Shown here: positions 45,964 to 53,522 of the stretch, in pieces | Numbering within the stretch: the stretch's first letter is position 1 | How the letters are laid out: each line of letters opens with the position of its first letter | Assembly (NCBI RefSeq): GCF_003026815.1 | Contig: NZ_PYOG01000003.1 | Span: forward strand, 124,001-188,000 | Direction of reading: 5' to 3' | Source: Photobacterium damselae | GTDB taxonomy: Bacteria; Pseudomonadota; Gammaproteobacteria; Enterobacterales; Vibrionaceae | Length of the DNA: 64,000 bases | Translations under genes and position numbers: made by a program | The notes under the pieces: generated by a model | What the model was told of the DNA's origin: nothing | The model's input: the letters and a program-made list of their open reading frames with translations, nothing else | The model's database searches: none

Positions 45964-46440
45964 TTATAATAAACGAGCAATCTCTGCCTCTATCGATTCA
46001 GGTGTCTTTGTCGGAGCAAATCGCTTGATCGGCTTTCCATCTCGATTTATTAAGAACTTTGTAAAATTCCACTTTATATTACGACCAAAGGTTCCTGGCA
46101 GTTGAGATATTAAATAGTTAAATAGTGGGTGAGCTTGTGCGCCTTTCACATCAATTTTATGAAAAACAGGAAAAGTGACACCGTAATTCTTCTGACAAAA
46201 GGCACCAATAGCTATGGCATCTCCCGGCTCTTGTCCGCCAAATTGATTACAAGGAAAAGCCAAGATGGTTAAACCTTGCTGATGATATTTATCATATAAC
46301 GCTTGGAGTCCTTGATATTGGTGGGTAAATCCGCATTCACTTGCTGTATTTACAATGAGTAAAACATCCCCTGCATATTGAGACAACTCAACTTGCTCAC
46401 CTGATAATAAAGGGGCCGAAAAATCATATATTGTTGTCAT
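45964..46440 (-). CDS. Glutathione peroxidase family protein (BtuE/Gpx-like thiol peroxidase)
   Basis: 158 residues. The peroxidatic Cys lies in NTASECGFTHQY (Cys instead of Sec), followed by the Gln/Trp-bearing FPCNQFGGQEPG and IKWNFTKFLIN. It reduces hydroperoxides using glutathione or thioredoxin in the cytosol. No signal peptide. The length is a little shorter than E. coli BtuE (183), as for many small bacterial Gpx. Monocistronic. Confidence 0.92.
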   Translation of the reverse strand: MTTIYDFSAPLLSGEQVELSQYAGDVLLIVNTASECGFTHQYQGLQALYDKYHQQGLTILAFPCNQFGGQEPGDAIAIGAFCQKNYGVTFPVFHKIDVKGAQAHPLFNYLISQLPGTFGRNIKWNFTKFLINRDGKPIKRFAPTKTPESIEAEIARLL

Positions 46441-46537
46441 CTGATATCCTTATGTTTGTACAAGATCTACCGACTGCTACCATCTTCACCTTACTTTAGT
46501 ATACTGTTCAGTAATTATATTAGCTGGTTTATTTACC

Positions 46538-47056
46538 ATGACTTTAGAGCAACACTTTCTCGCCATATACCAAGATAATTGGTCTTTTTCAGCAAAAGAA
46601 CAAGAATTTATTCAAAGTTTTATCGAAAATCAGCAATTACGCTTTCAAGATATATGTCAGAAAAAAGATAAAGATAGCTTTCAGTTATTACTGGGATTAA
46701 TGACCCATCTTTGGCAACAAGAACAAGATAACTTGGAACACCATAGAGATGCTCACAACGCTATGGATGAAATGTTAACACATACAATAGGGAAGTTACA
46801 TAAGCAGAAGTTTACCAATCAAGATAGGCTCCATTTTGAGCTACTTAGCCAGCTGTATCTGGCCGTTCAAGGCGCAACGGGGATTGATATCAGCTATGCA
46901 AATGAACAAGCTGAAATCGCAGCAGAGACACTCAATTCTGAGCATCTACATCAGAGCCGAAGTTCATTACTAAAACATTATTATATTGGCCGAGAATACT
47001 ATCAGAGCCAAAAACCGTCTTGGTGGCGATGCTTACTTAAGCGTTTAACTCATTAA
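46538..47056 (+). CDS. Hypothetical cytoplasmic protein
   Basis: 172 residues, mostly helical, rich in Gln, His and Glu, no membrane segment. A Trp/Cys/basic end (SWWRCLLKRLTH) is notable. No family is recognised. It diverges from gpx and converges on a small membrane protein gene at a long inverted repeat. Confidence 0.6.
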   Translation: MTLEQHFLAIYQDNWSFSAKEQEFIQSFIENQQLRFQDICQKKDKDSFQLLLGLMTHLWQQEQDNLEHHRDAHNAMDEMLTHTIGKLHKQKFTNQDRLHFELLSQLYLAVQGATGIDISYANEQAEIAAETLNSEHLHQSRSSLLKHYYIGREYYQSQKPSWWRCLLKRLTH

Positions 47057-47084
47057 TATATTTAATTAAGTATGAGGGAGGGAG

Positions 47085-47133
47085 TAATGACCCCTCTAAT
47101 CCCCCTTTTAGGTAAAAATTAGAGAGGTCATAA
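47085..47133. repeat. Long inverted repeat between convergent genes
   Basis: ATGACCCCTCTAAT (47087-47100) and ATTAGAGAGGTCAT (47118-47131) pair over 14 bp with one mismatch and a 17-nt loop. No T-run follows either side. It could be a terminator-like fold, an mRNA-end structure or the remnant of a small mobile element. Confidence 0.55.
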
Positions 47134-47141
47134 CTTAATAA

Positions 47142-47417
47142 TTAAAATCGTTGAAATCGGCCTTTTACCATCATTGCGCCAACTAAGGACATGACTAAAC
47201 CTGTTAATAAGACAATAAAATTCTTATGACGAGCTGCGGCTAAACTCTGCTCCATACTCTTGCTAATTAATTGACTATCACTAAATTGTACAAAGTGAGA
47301 CATATCTGCAAACACCTGCTCTTGCCCCACCATGCCACTTAAAGAAATACAGCCCCAAATTAATGAAAGCATCCCAATTGCAATAGAAGCAAAGCCCCAA
47401 CTTTTTTTCACATCCAT
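47142..47417 (-). CDS. Small hypothetical membrane protein
   Basis: 91 residues with two membrane helices (about 8-28 and 67-84) and a polar loop of about 40 residues between them (rich in Gln, Ser and Met). The end MVKGRFQRF is basic. No family is recognised. Transcribed alone. Confidence 0.6.
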   Translation of the reverse strand: MDVKKSWGFASIAIGMLSLIWGCISLSGMVGQEQVFADMSHFVQFSDSQLISKSMEQSLAAARHKNFIVLLTGLVMSLVGAMMVKGRFQRF

Positions 47418-47564
47418 TTAAAACAGCCTACAGCTAAAGAGTACAATACGTGCTTAATATAACGCTTTTTTCTCATTTGAAAATAAGCGATATTCTAAAA
47501 ACGTTGACCTATTTCACTTAATTAACATATGAATCATATAAAACACCGAACAATTCCTCAAAAA

Positions 47565-48707
47565 TCAATATTGCTTATTTCTTAGCCAAAAGAATAGTCC
47601 TGCAATTATCATGATAAAAGCGGAGGTAAACAATAGACTCAGTGATAAATGATTAACATATGCGGTAATATTTAATCCTAAACCTAACATTAAATAATAA
47701 AATAAACCAAATATTGCTCCTGCACTGCCAATGCTGGTTTTGTAGTTATTTAGCGCAACACTTAATATGTTCGGTATTGCCAAGCCAAAACTGCAAACTA
47801 TCACTAAAACCGCAGCAAGTAACCACAAAGAGTTGCTTAGCTGATAAGCGCAAAGGCCACCAAAAAAACTTATAACGCCGGCAATCGCTATGACAAAATA
47901 AGAGGTGTAGCCCATTGATAACAGACGGCGATTCAGTATACCGCCACCGAAGGTTCCAAGAGCTAACACAATTCCAGAGTAACCAAATTGCTGTGATGAA
48001 TAGCCTAAACTCTCAAAGAAAAAAGCGCCTTGCTGATAATAAACAAAAATAAGTAAATTAAACCCTGCTACCAAGCATGCGCTTAGCCAGATTTTAGTAT
48101 CCATTACCATTTTCTTAGCAACAGAAAAAAAAGAGTCGGTTACATTTAATTCATTTTGAGTTTCATTAAGTCTTGAATAACAAATTATAAATATGAACAA
48201 AGCTAATACAGCAAGCATAATAAATACGATGCGATAGCCACCTAATATATTTAATCCTGTGCCAGCTAATAAACCAATTATAGGGCTGATTGAGATGGCT
48301 AATCCCATAATATTGAAAGTCTGAGCGAGATCTTTACCACTATAGCCATCCCGCAGGATAGTTTGTGATATAACAGACCCAACAGCTAGCCCAAAGGCAC
48401 TCATCGCTCGTGCCGCAAGTAAAATAGAAAAACTGTTTGTCAGTGCAGCAACAATACATGCCAAGGCATAACACAGTAAACCTAAAAGCATACTGCTCCT
48501 TCTCCCGAGAATATCGGCCATGCGTCCCCAAAATACCACTCCAACAGCAAAGGCAATAAAATAAATCGACAATGTTTGCCCTGCATCCACCACGCTTACA
48601 TAAAACGCTTGCGAAATACTCGGTAATATTGGGCTGTATATGGTCTCTGCTATCTGAGGTAACATCATTAAGCAGACCAATAACCAAATCGGGGGTAATT
48701 TCTTCAT
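47565..48707 (-). CDS. MFS drug/metabolite efflux pump, Bcr/CflA-type
   Basis: 380 residues from ATG 48707 (AGGTTAGG directly upstream; a start seven codons earlier is less good). Twelve helices. GRMADILGRRSSMLLGL is the loop 2-3 motif, YSPILPSIS near the N-terminus and ISPIIGLLAGTGLN (motif C, antiporter) fit the DHA1 Bcr/CflA group. It exports toxic compounds by H+ antiport. It is divergent from an AraC regulator whose ORF begins 109 bp away, so that regulator is its probable activator or repressor. Confidence 0.9.
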   Translation of the reverse strand: MKKLPPIWLLVCLMMLPQIAETIYSPILPSISQAFYVSVVDAGQTLSIYFIAFAVGVVFWGRMADILGRRSSMLLGLLCYALACIVAALTNSFSILLAARAMSAFGLAVGSVISQTILRDGYSGKDLAQTFNIMGLAISISPIIGLLAGTGLNILGGYRIVFIMLAVLALFIFIICYSRLNETQNELNVTDSFFSVAKKMVMDTKIWLSACLVAGFNLLIFVYYQQGAFFFESLGYSSQQFGYSGIVLALGTFGGGILNRRLLSMGYTSYFVIAIAGVISFFGGLCAYQLSNSLWLLAAVLVIVCSFGLAIPNILSVALNNYKTSIGSAGAIFGLFYYLMLGLGLNITAYVNHLSLSLLFTSAFIMIIAGLFFWLRNKQY

Positions 48708-48815
48708 CCTAACCTCTCGTCGCAACACCGATTGTTCAACTTAGACGGCTAGTATATAAAGCGCTATAATGTTCATATAACGACATTAAGACTAAAAACA
48801 TCAAAAAGAAGACAA

Positions 48816-49583
48816 ATGGCGCTGATTGATCATCAAACCACATTCGATTTGAACTTAATTGATAATCAAATCGTTGGTATTGCTGCACAAGTAGGAAGAC
48901 ACGATTCAGGATTGCATAAACACAACAAAGACCAATTGTTATATGCTCCTTTTGGTTGCATGAATATCACCTTAGACAGCCAGAAATTGCTCTTACCCCC
49001 AACAAGGGCTGCGTGGATTCCTGCTAATACGATTCACTGTGCAAAAATGACGAATGTTGTTGAGTATCGTTCAATTTATTTTGATACAGCACTCACTCAG
49101 GATTTAAAACTGTCCTTAAAAACGGTTGAAGTAAACCCACTGCTTCAGGCCCTGATTGAACGAATGGCATTTTGGTCATGGGAGAAGCCTTTTGTTGAGA
49201 TGACCAATACTTATAGATTGTTTTTGGATGAATTGGTCGAAGCAAAAGAGCAAACTTTAGCGCTTCCACTCCCTCAAGATCGTCGATTACAACTCTGGCT
49301 CGAAAAACTTAATCAACACGATCAACCTATTGATAACCTTGCTCAATTGAGCTTAAAAATAGGTGCCAGTAGCAAAACAATCTCTCGGATATTCAGCAAT
49401 GAAACAGGAATGAGTTTTCAGGAATGGCGGCAACAATGGCGTTTAATTCAAGCTATAGAAAAGCTAACCGCAGGATATCAGGTGAATGATGTGGCCTATC
49501 AACTTGGCTTTTCTAGTGATAGTGCCTTTATTGCCTTTTTTAAACAGCAAACAGGCACTACGCCGTTAAAATACTTAAGTTAA
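48816..49583 (+). CDS. AraC-family transcriptional regulator
   Basis: 255 residues. The N-terminal cupin domain (about 1-150; LHKHNKDQLLYAPFG and WIPANTIHCAKM are sugar/effector-binding-type turns) precedes the double helix-turn-helix (about 165-255), with GASSKTISRIFSNETGMSF and YQLGFSSDSAFIAFFKQQTGTTP. It resembles AraC regulators that sit next to MFS efflux genes. Its gene is divergent from the Bcr/CflA pump across a short intergenic space with AT-rich -10 candidates, so it probably controls that pump. Confidence 0.92.
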   Translation: MALIDHQTTFDLNLIDNQIVGIAAQVGRHDSGLHKHNKDQLLYAPFGCMNITLDSQKLLLPPTRAAWIPANTIHCAKMTNVVEYRSIYFDTALTQDLKLSLKTVEVNPLLQALIERMAFWSWEKPFVEMTNTYRLFLDELVEAKEQTLALPLPQDRRLQLWLEKLNQHDQPIDNLAQLSLKIGASSKTISRIFSNETGMSFQEWRQQWRLIQAIEKLTAGYQVNDVAYQLGFSSDSAFIAFFKQQTGTTPLKYLS

Positions 49584-49616
49584 AACCATAGTTGAGGCTT
49601 GATTTGAAAAATAAGA

Positions 49617-50237
49617 TCAATAACGGGAATGGCTTCGTTTAAAGTCTTCAATCTGCTGTTTTGCCTTTGCGTATTCCAATTGGAGATGATCAATATTGGA
49701 TTGATTATCTTGAAATTGTTCAAGCTGTTGCAAAATATTTTGGCGCTTTCTCGGTGTCAACTCATCATAAATCAGCTTGTTTTTAAGACGTTTAATCTCA
49801 CTTTGCTGATAGTTATTATCAAATTCAGCTTGATCTAACTGATCCTTTATCTCACTAGCTTGTTGACGTAGTTGGTTCAGTTTTCGGCCTTGTTGGTAAC
49901 CTTTTAAGAATTGATTCTCTAAATTCTTTGGGCAGATCCCACGATAGTTATATCCATTACTTGCCACATAATAACCATTAGATTCAGTACAAAATGCCAC
50001 AACGCCTTGTTCATAGCCGGATTTATATTGATTAAAGTTCACAGCAACATTGTATTCAGCACAAGCAGAACTACGATTAGATAGACTGTTTGCCATATCA
50101 CTGCCATTCATACCATCGGTATAACCTAAACTATACCAATTAGCAGTACGACACTCATTTTCATTCATCGCAGAACATCCTGATAAAATAATCACAGTGG
50201 AAAGCGAAAACATCAATAACTTAGCGCGTAAAAACAC
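49617..50237 (-). CDS. DUF2799-type lipoprotein
   Basis: 206 residues; N-terminal signal ending ILSGCSAMN, a lipobox. A conserved Cys-bearing region follows (NECRTANWYSLGYTDGMNG, SSACAEYN), with GYTDG and GYEQG repeated twice as in DUF2799 lipoproteins. The C-terminal half is a coiled coil (about 110-200; EIKDQLDQAE and LQQLEQFQDN). It probably sits in the envelope. Function unknown. Convergent with the AraC gene. Confidence 0.78.
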   Translation of the reverse strand: MFLRAKLLMFSLSTVIILSGCSAMNENECRTANWYSLGYTDGMNGSDMANSLSNRSSACAEYNVAVNFNQYKSGYEQGVVAFCTESNGYYVASNGYNYRGICPKNLENQFLKGYQQGRKLNQLRQQASEIKDQLDQAEFDNNYQQSEIKRLKNKLIYDELTPRKRQNILQQLEQFQDNQSNIDHLQLEYAKAKQQIEDFKRSHSRY

Positions 50238-50341
50238 ATTTAATACTCATGAAACATAAATTCTTTGAGCATTATCCATATATCACCAATCAACCTCAAG
50301 ATAACTGGCCCACTACCAATATTTCAAACTATCCATATTTA

Positions 50342-50363
50342 TATACCCAAGTGACTTCAAGAT
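50342..50363. repeat. Dispersed repeat copy 1
   Basis: TATACCCAAGTGACTTCAAG plus AT, identical over 22 bases to 58774-58795. It stands in intergenic DNA and has no coding function. Confidence 0.7.
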
Positions 50364-50490
50364 GCAGGATTCAGAGCGTTGTCACTGATTAAAAAGCACA
50401 TAGAGCAGACAAAGATAGCGACTCAAAAGGTAGCGTAAGATTTTTCTTAGCCATAAAAAGAAGGGATAAAATAAAGAATGGAAGAAGATC

Positions 50491-50522
50491 AAAAAAGGCG
50501 CAATATATTATACGCGCCTTAT
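50491..50522 (-). terminator. Intrinsic terminator of the 56-residue gene
   Basis: Stem AAGGCGC/GCGCCTT with an AT-rich loop and a six-T tail on the minus strand. Confidence 0.78.
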
Positions 50523-50578
50523 CTATCGAATCGTTTTAATAATCAAAAAATGCCGAACTGTCCTTAGCTTAGCGTTGA

Positions 50579-50749
50579 TTAATATTCATCGTAGTCAAAA
50601 TTACTGAACTCTGGACCGTCATAACGCTGACGAGTAACCCGACGCTTCTTCTTGCGTGATGCATTACCAAAATCTTGGAAATCATCATCATAATCCGTTT
50701 TGAACTTAGACTTACTGCCCTTAGAAAATTTTTGGTCTAACTTAGCCAT
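50579..50749 (-). CDS. Small basic/acidic protein, 56 residues
   Basis: A complete small gene: AGGA precedes ATG 50749, and it ends at TAA 50579 before its own terminator. The N-terminal half is Lys/Ser-rich (MAKLDQKFSKGSKSKFK), then a DDD cluster (TDYDDDFQDF), then a basic patch (SRKKKRRVTRQR) and a Tyr/Asp-rich tail (YDGPEFSNFDYDEY). No membrane segment. I do not know the family. The basic patch could bind nucleic acid, but no function is claimed. It lies upstream of hdfR on the same strand of the map, separated by 213 bp. Confidence 0.75.
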   Translation of the reverse strand: MAKLDQKFSKGSKSKFKTDYDDDFQDFGNASRKKKRRVTRQRYDGPEFSNFDYDEY

Positions 50750-50962
50750 TTTTGTATCCTGAAATAGATCCAGAGAAAGTAATTAGATAGAAAACCGCAT
50801 TGGCATAGTGATTTTCTAATATCAATAATAGACTAAGGTTAATGACAGTCTGATGAAAAGTCCTAGTATTCAACCAGATTAATAGTCTTAACCCGTCTTG
50901 GGCTAAGACTAATTCAGTTTCTGACTGACTGTACAACAAGATTTTTTTATGATGTTAAACAG

Positions 50963-51832
50963 TTATTCTGATGTACTGATTTCGATCACAGAATTAAACG
51001 GAACCTCAACAATAGCATCGATAAGTTCACGTTTTTCATTATCGTCACACCAAACTAAATACAAACTTTGCTCCATAACTGGGGCATCTTCGACCAAAAA
51101 TAATTGTTGATTAGCCACAGCATCGGCAACGATAAGAGAAGGTAAATACCCTACACCACCAGAGCCAATCAGGTAATCTAGCGCCATTTTACTTGAGTGA
51201 GTATGAAGCACTGGTGTTCTTTGCAATTCAGCAATACGACTGTGTTCAACTGAAAAACGTGTACCCCAATCTAGATATACTAACGGCAATTGACGAACTT
51301 GTTCTAATTCACAGTTTTCGCAACTTGAAACCAATTGCAATTGGTAGTCGCGCACTTTTGCAACCTTTAATTGTTCAATTTTAGGTGGCTCACTGGTTAA
51401 AAACACATCAATATTTCGATTAAACAGCTTTTTCGCCATCCCCTCACGAGCAACTGACTCCAACCGTAAAGCTAAACCAGGTACAGCACCGTATACGCGA
51501 TTAATCCAATCTGAAATGCCATCAAATTCCCACAATAACGGCGATGCACCTATTGCGATTTGGCTATTTAAATTTTCAGATAGCGCAACATCTTGCTTGG
51601 CTCGTCCCCATGTTTGCAAAATCGCCTCAGCATAGGGACGTAATCGTTCTCCTGCCGCAGTTAAATGAACATTACCACGTTGGCGAGAGAATAATGGGTT
51701 ACCCAACTGTGACTCTAACTGACGGATACGAAAGCTTACTGCCGACTGAGTCAGATACAAATTATCCGCCGCACGCCCAAAATGACGCGTTTTTGTGACT
51801 TCTAAGAAAGTTTTAAGTAATTCTGTATCCAC
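50963..51832 (-). CDS. hdfR: LysR-family regulator HdfR
   Basis: 289 residues. The N-terminal winged helix starts MDTELLKTFLEV, then RHFGRAADNLYLTQSAVSFRIRQLE, closely matching HdfR of E. coli. HdfR represses the flagellar master operon flhDC in E. coli. Whether it does so here is unknown, since polar flagella of vibrios use flrABC. It is divergent from maoP, the same arrangement as hdfR-yifE in E. coli, and this conserved pairing supports the identification. Confidence 0.92.
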   Translation of the reverse strand: MDTELLKTFLEVTKTRHFGRAADNLYLTQSAVSFRIRQLESQLGNPLFSRQRGNVHLTAAGERLRPYAEAILQTWGRAKQDVALSENLNSQIAIGASPLLWEFDGISDWINRVYGAVPGLALRLESVAREGMAKKLFNRNIDVFLTSEPPKIEQLKVAKVRDYQLQLVSSCENCELEQVRQLPLVYLDWGTRFSVEHSRIAELQRTPVLHTHSSKMALDYLIGSGGVGYLPSLIVADAVANQQLFLVEDAPVMEQSLYLVWCDDNEKRELIDAIVEVPFNSVIEISTSE

Positions 51833-52023
51833 AAAGCGATTCTCAAGGTATATAAAGACAATTGATATATTAAGCGTTTTGCCTAACTTTCTGTTAAGTG
51901 ATAGTACATCCTAATTGCATCGACTTTAATAAGAATTTTATATCAAAACAACAAAAATAATTTGATTTACATAGTTTCCACTCTGGATAAATATCAGCGC
52001 AAATTACATCAAGGACTTTATGA

Positions 52024-52374
52024 ATGAGAAGTGAAGGTAAATTTTACGACGATAAAAATTTCCCACGCGGCTTTAATCGATCTGGCGTATTTACAATTAG
52101 TGAAGCCACTGTACTGGAAAATTATGGTCGCACTATGAGGGGATTGTTCGAGGGGACACTCTTGCCTGTCGATGAGTCGGAGCTTCAATTTGTTGCCGAA
52201 GTAAAAGGTCAACAAGAAGCTATCTCTGATTTTGGTAAATGTTGGCTTAAATACCTAAATCAGACTAACCATAAAGTTCGCAGCTACACCCTTTGCGTAT
52301 CACAACGCTCTAAAGGGTCGTACGGCGAAGATGACGATGACGGAAGCGATGTTGATAACGATATCGACTACTAA
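52024..52374 (+). CDS. maoP: MaoP (YifE), macrodomain Ori organisation protein
   Basis: 116 residues; AAGGA eight bases before ATG 52024. The family core KFYDDKNFPRGFNRSGVFT, LFEGTLLPVDESE and WLKYLNQTN is clear (DUF413). The C-terminal acidic tail (EDDDDGSD) varies. In E. coli MaoP with the maoS site organises the Ori macrodomain. The neighbouring divergent hdfR is conserved. Nothing in the window proves a maoS site. Confidence 0.92.
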   Translation: MRSEGKFYDDKNFPRGFNRSGVFTISEATVLENYGRTMRGLFEGTLLPVDESELQFVAEVKGQQEAISDFGKCWLKYLNQTNHKVRSYTLCVSQRSKGSYGEDDDDGSDVDNDIDY

Positions 52375-52493
52375 TCGCTAAAGGGACTCAGTCCTGTCAT
52401 CACAAATGAATTAAACGATAAGCCATCCACCTCTGTGCGATGGCTTGTTTCTTATTATGCGCCCGACTTTTGGGCCGATATTTTGGTATTGCT

Positions 52494-53522
52494 ATGAAAA
52501 TTTGTTTTGTTATGTATCCGTGGGACCAAGTTGAACCAGAAACTGATTCAACACTTCGTCTGATTCACGAAGCAGCAAGTCGCGGTCATACGGTTGCAAT
52601 TACAACACCTAATAATTTAACAATGCGCGACAGTATGGCGATTGCATTCTGTCATGTGTTGAAAAAAGGTGATGTATCTAACAACATTCCAAGTTTTTAC
52701 CGTAAAGCGGAATTTAACCAAGCTCAGCTACCTCTAGCAGGTTTTGATACTATTTTCATGCGAGCTAACCCACCGCTAGACACAATGGCGCTTAACTTCT
52801 TGGATTCAGTTCGTGACGATACTTTCATCATGAACGATATTGATGGTCTACGTGTAGCAAACAACAAGCTATATACAGCATCACTACCCGATCCAAACAA
52901 TGAATTTATTCCAGTCACTCACGTATCAAAAAATCGTGATTACTTAGAGCGTGTATTGGATGAATCACCAAATGATCGCATGATCCTAAAACCTCTAAAC
53001 GGTTACGGCGGCAAGGGCGTGATCTTGGTAGAGAAAAGTGCAAAATCAAGTGTGAAGTCTCTACTGGATTTCTACATTGGTGATAATAAAAACTACGTTA
53101 TTCTTCAAGATTACATTGAAGGTGCCGAGCAAGGCGATGTGCGTATCATGATGCTAAATGGTGAGCCTATTGGTGCTATGCGTCGTGTTCCAGCTCAAGG
53201 CGACGTTCGTTCGAATATCCATGCAGGCGGCCGCGAAGTAAAACATACGCTAACTAAACAAGAAATTCGTCTATGTAAGCATATCGGTCCAAAACTGGTT
53301 CGTGACGGTCTGTACTTTGTTGGTCTTGATGTGATCAACGGTAAATTGGTTGAAGTTAACGTACTAAGCCCTGGTGGTATCACACGTATCAACCGTCTAA
53401 ACCGCGCTCGTCTACAAGCTGATGTTTTAGACTTTGTTGAAAGTGTTGTTCGTGCAAAAGAAGTAAGTATCGCGCGTAAGACTGCATTCCGTAAGGTAAT
53501 TGAAGATGCTTCAACTTTCTGA
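52494..53522 (+). CDS. Glutathione-synthetase-like ATP-grasp ligase
   Basis: 342 residues from ATG 52494 (start MKICFVMYPWDQV; the upstream frame extension is not conserved). The ATP-grasp fold is shown by ILKPLNGYGGKGV (nucleotide Lys and Gly-rich loop), RANPPLDTMAL (GshB-type), GDVRIMMLNGEP, and EVNVLSPGGITRIN (Mg ligands Glu, Asn). It is clearly of the GshB family but is longer than GshB (about 316) and differs at substrate loops. Its stop overlaps the start of the next gene by 17 bases, which indicates tight coupling. It probably forms an amide bond on a glutamate or peptide substrate shared with its partner. I do not claim glutathione itself. Confidence 0.88.
   Translation: MKICFVMYPWDQVEPETDSTLRLIHEAASRGHTVAITTPNNLTMRDSMAIAFCHVLKKGDVSNNIPSFYRKAEFNQAQLPLAGFDTIFMRANPPLDTMALNFLDSVRDDTFIMNDIDGLRVANNKLYTASLPDPNNEFIPVTHVSKNRDYLERVLDESPNDRMILKPLNGYGGKGVILVEKSAKSSVKSLLDFYIGDNKNYVILQDYIEGAEQGDVRIMMLNGEPIGAMRRVPAQGDVRSNIHAGGREVKHTLTKQEIRLCKHIGPKLVRDGLYFVGLDVINGKLVEVNVLSPGGITRINRLNRARLQADVLDFVESVVRAKEVSIARKTAFRKVIEDASTF

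Larger units (their letters stand above)
50238..50578. other. Intergenic region (341 bp) with a repeat copy and a terminator
   Basis: Contains one copy of the TATACCCAAGTGACTTCAAG repeat (50342) and the terminator of the 56-residue gene (50491-50522). No reading frame with an RBS is seen. The rest has low information. Confidence 0.55.

Noticed and set aside
52494..53522. Naming the ATP-grasp gene gshB
   Set aside because: It belongs to the family, but the substrate loops and length differ and its partner gene is unrelated to glutathione; only a family name is justified.
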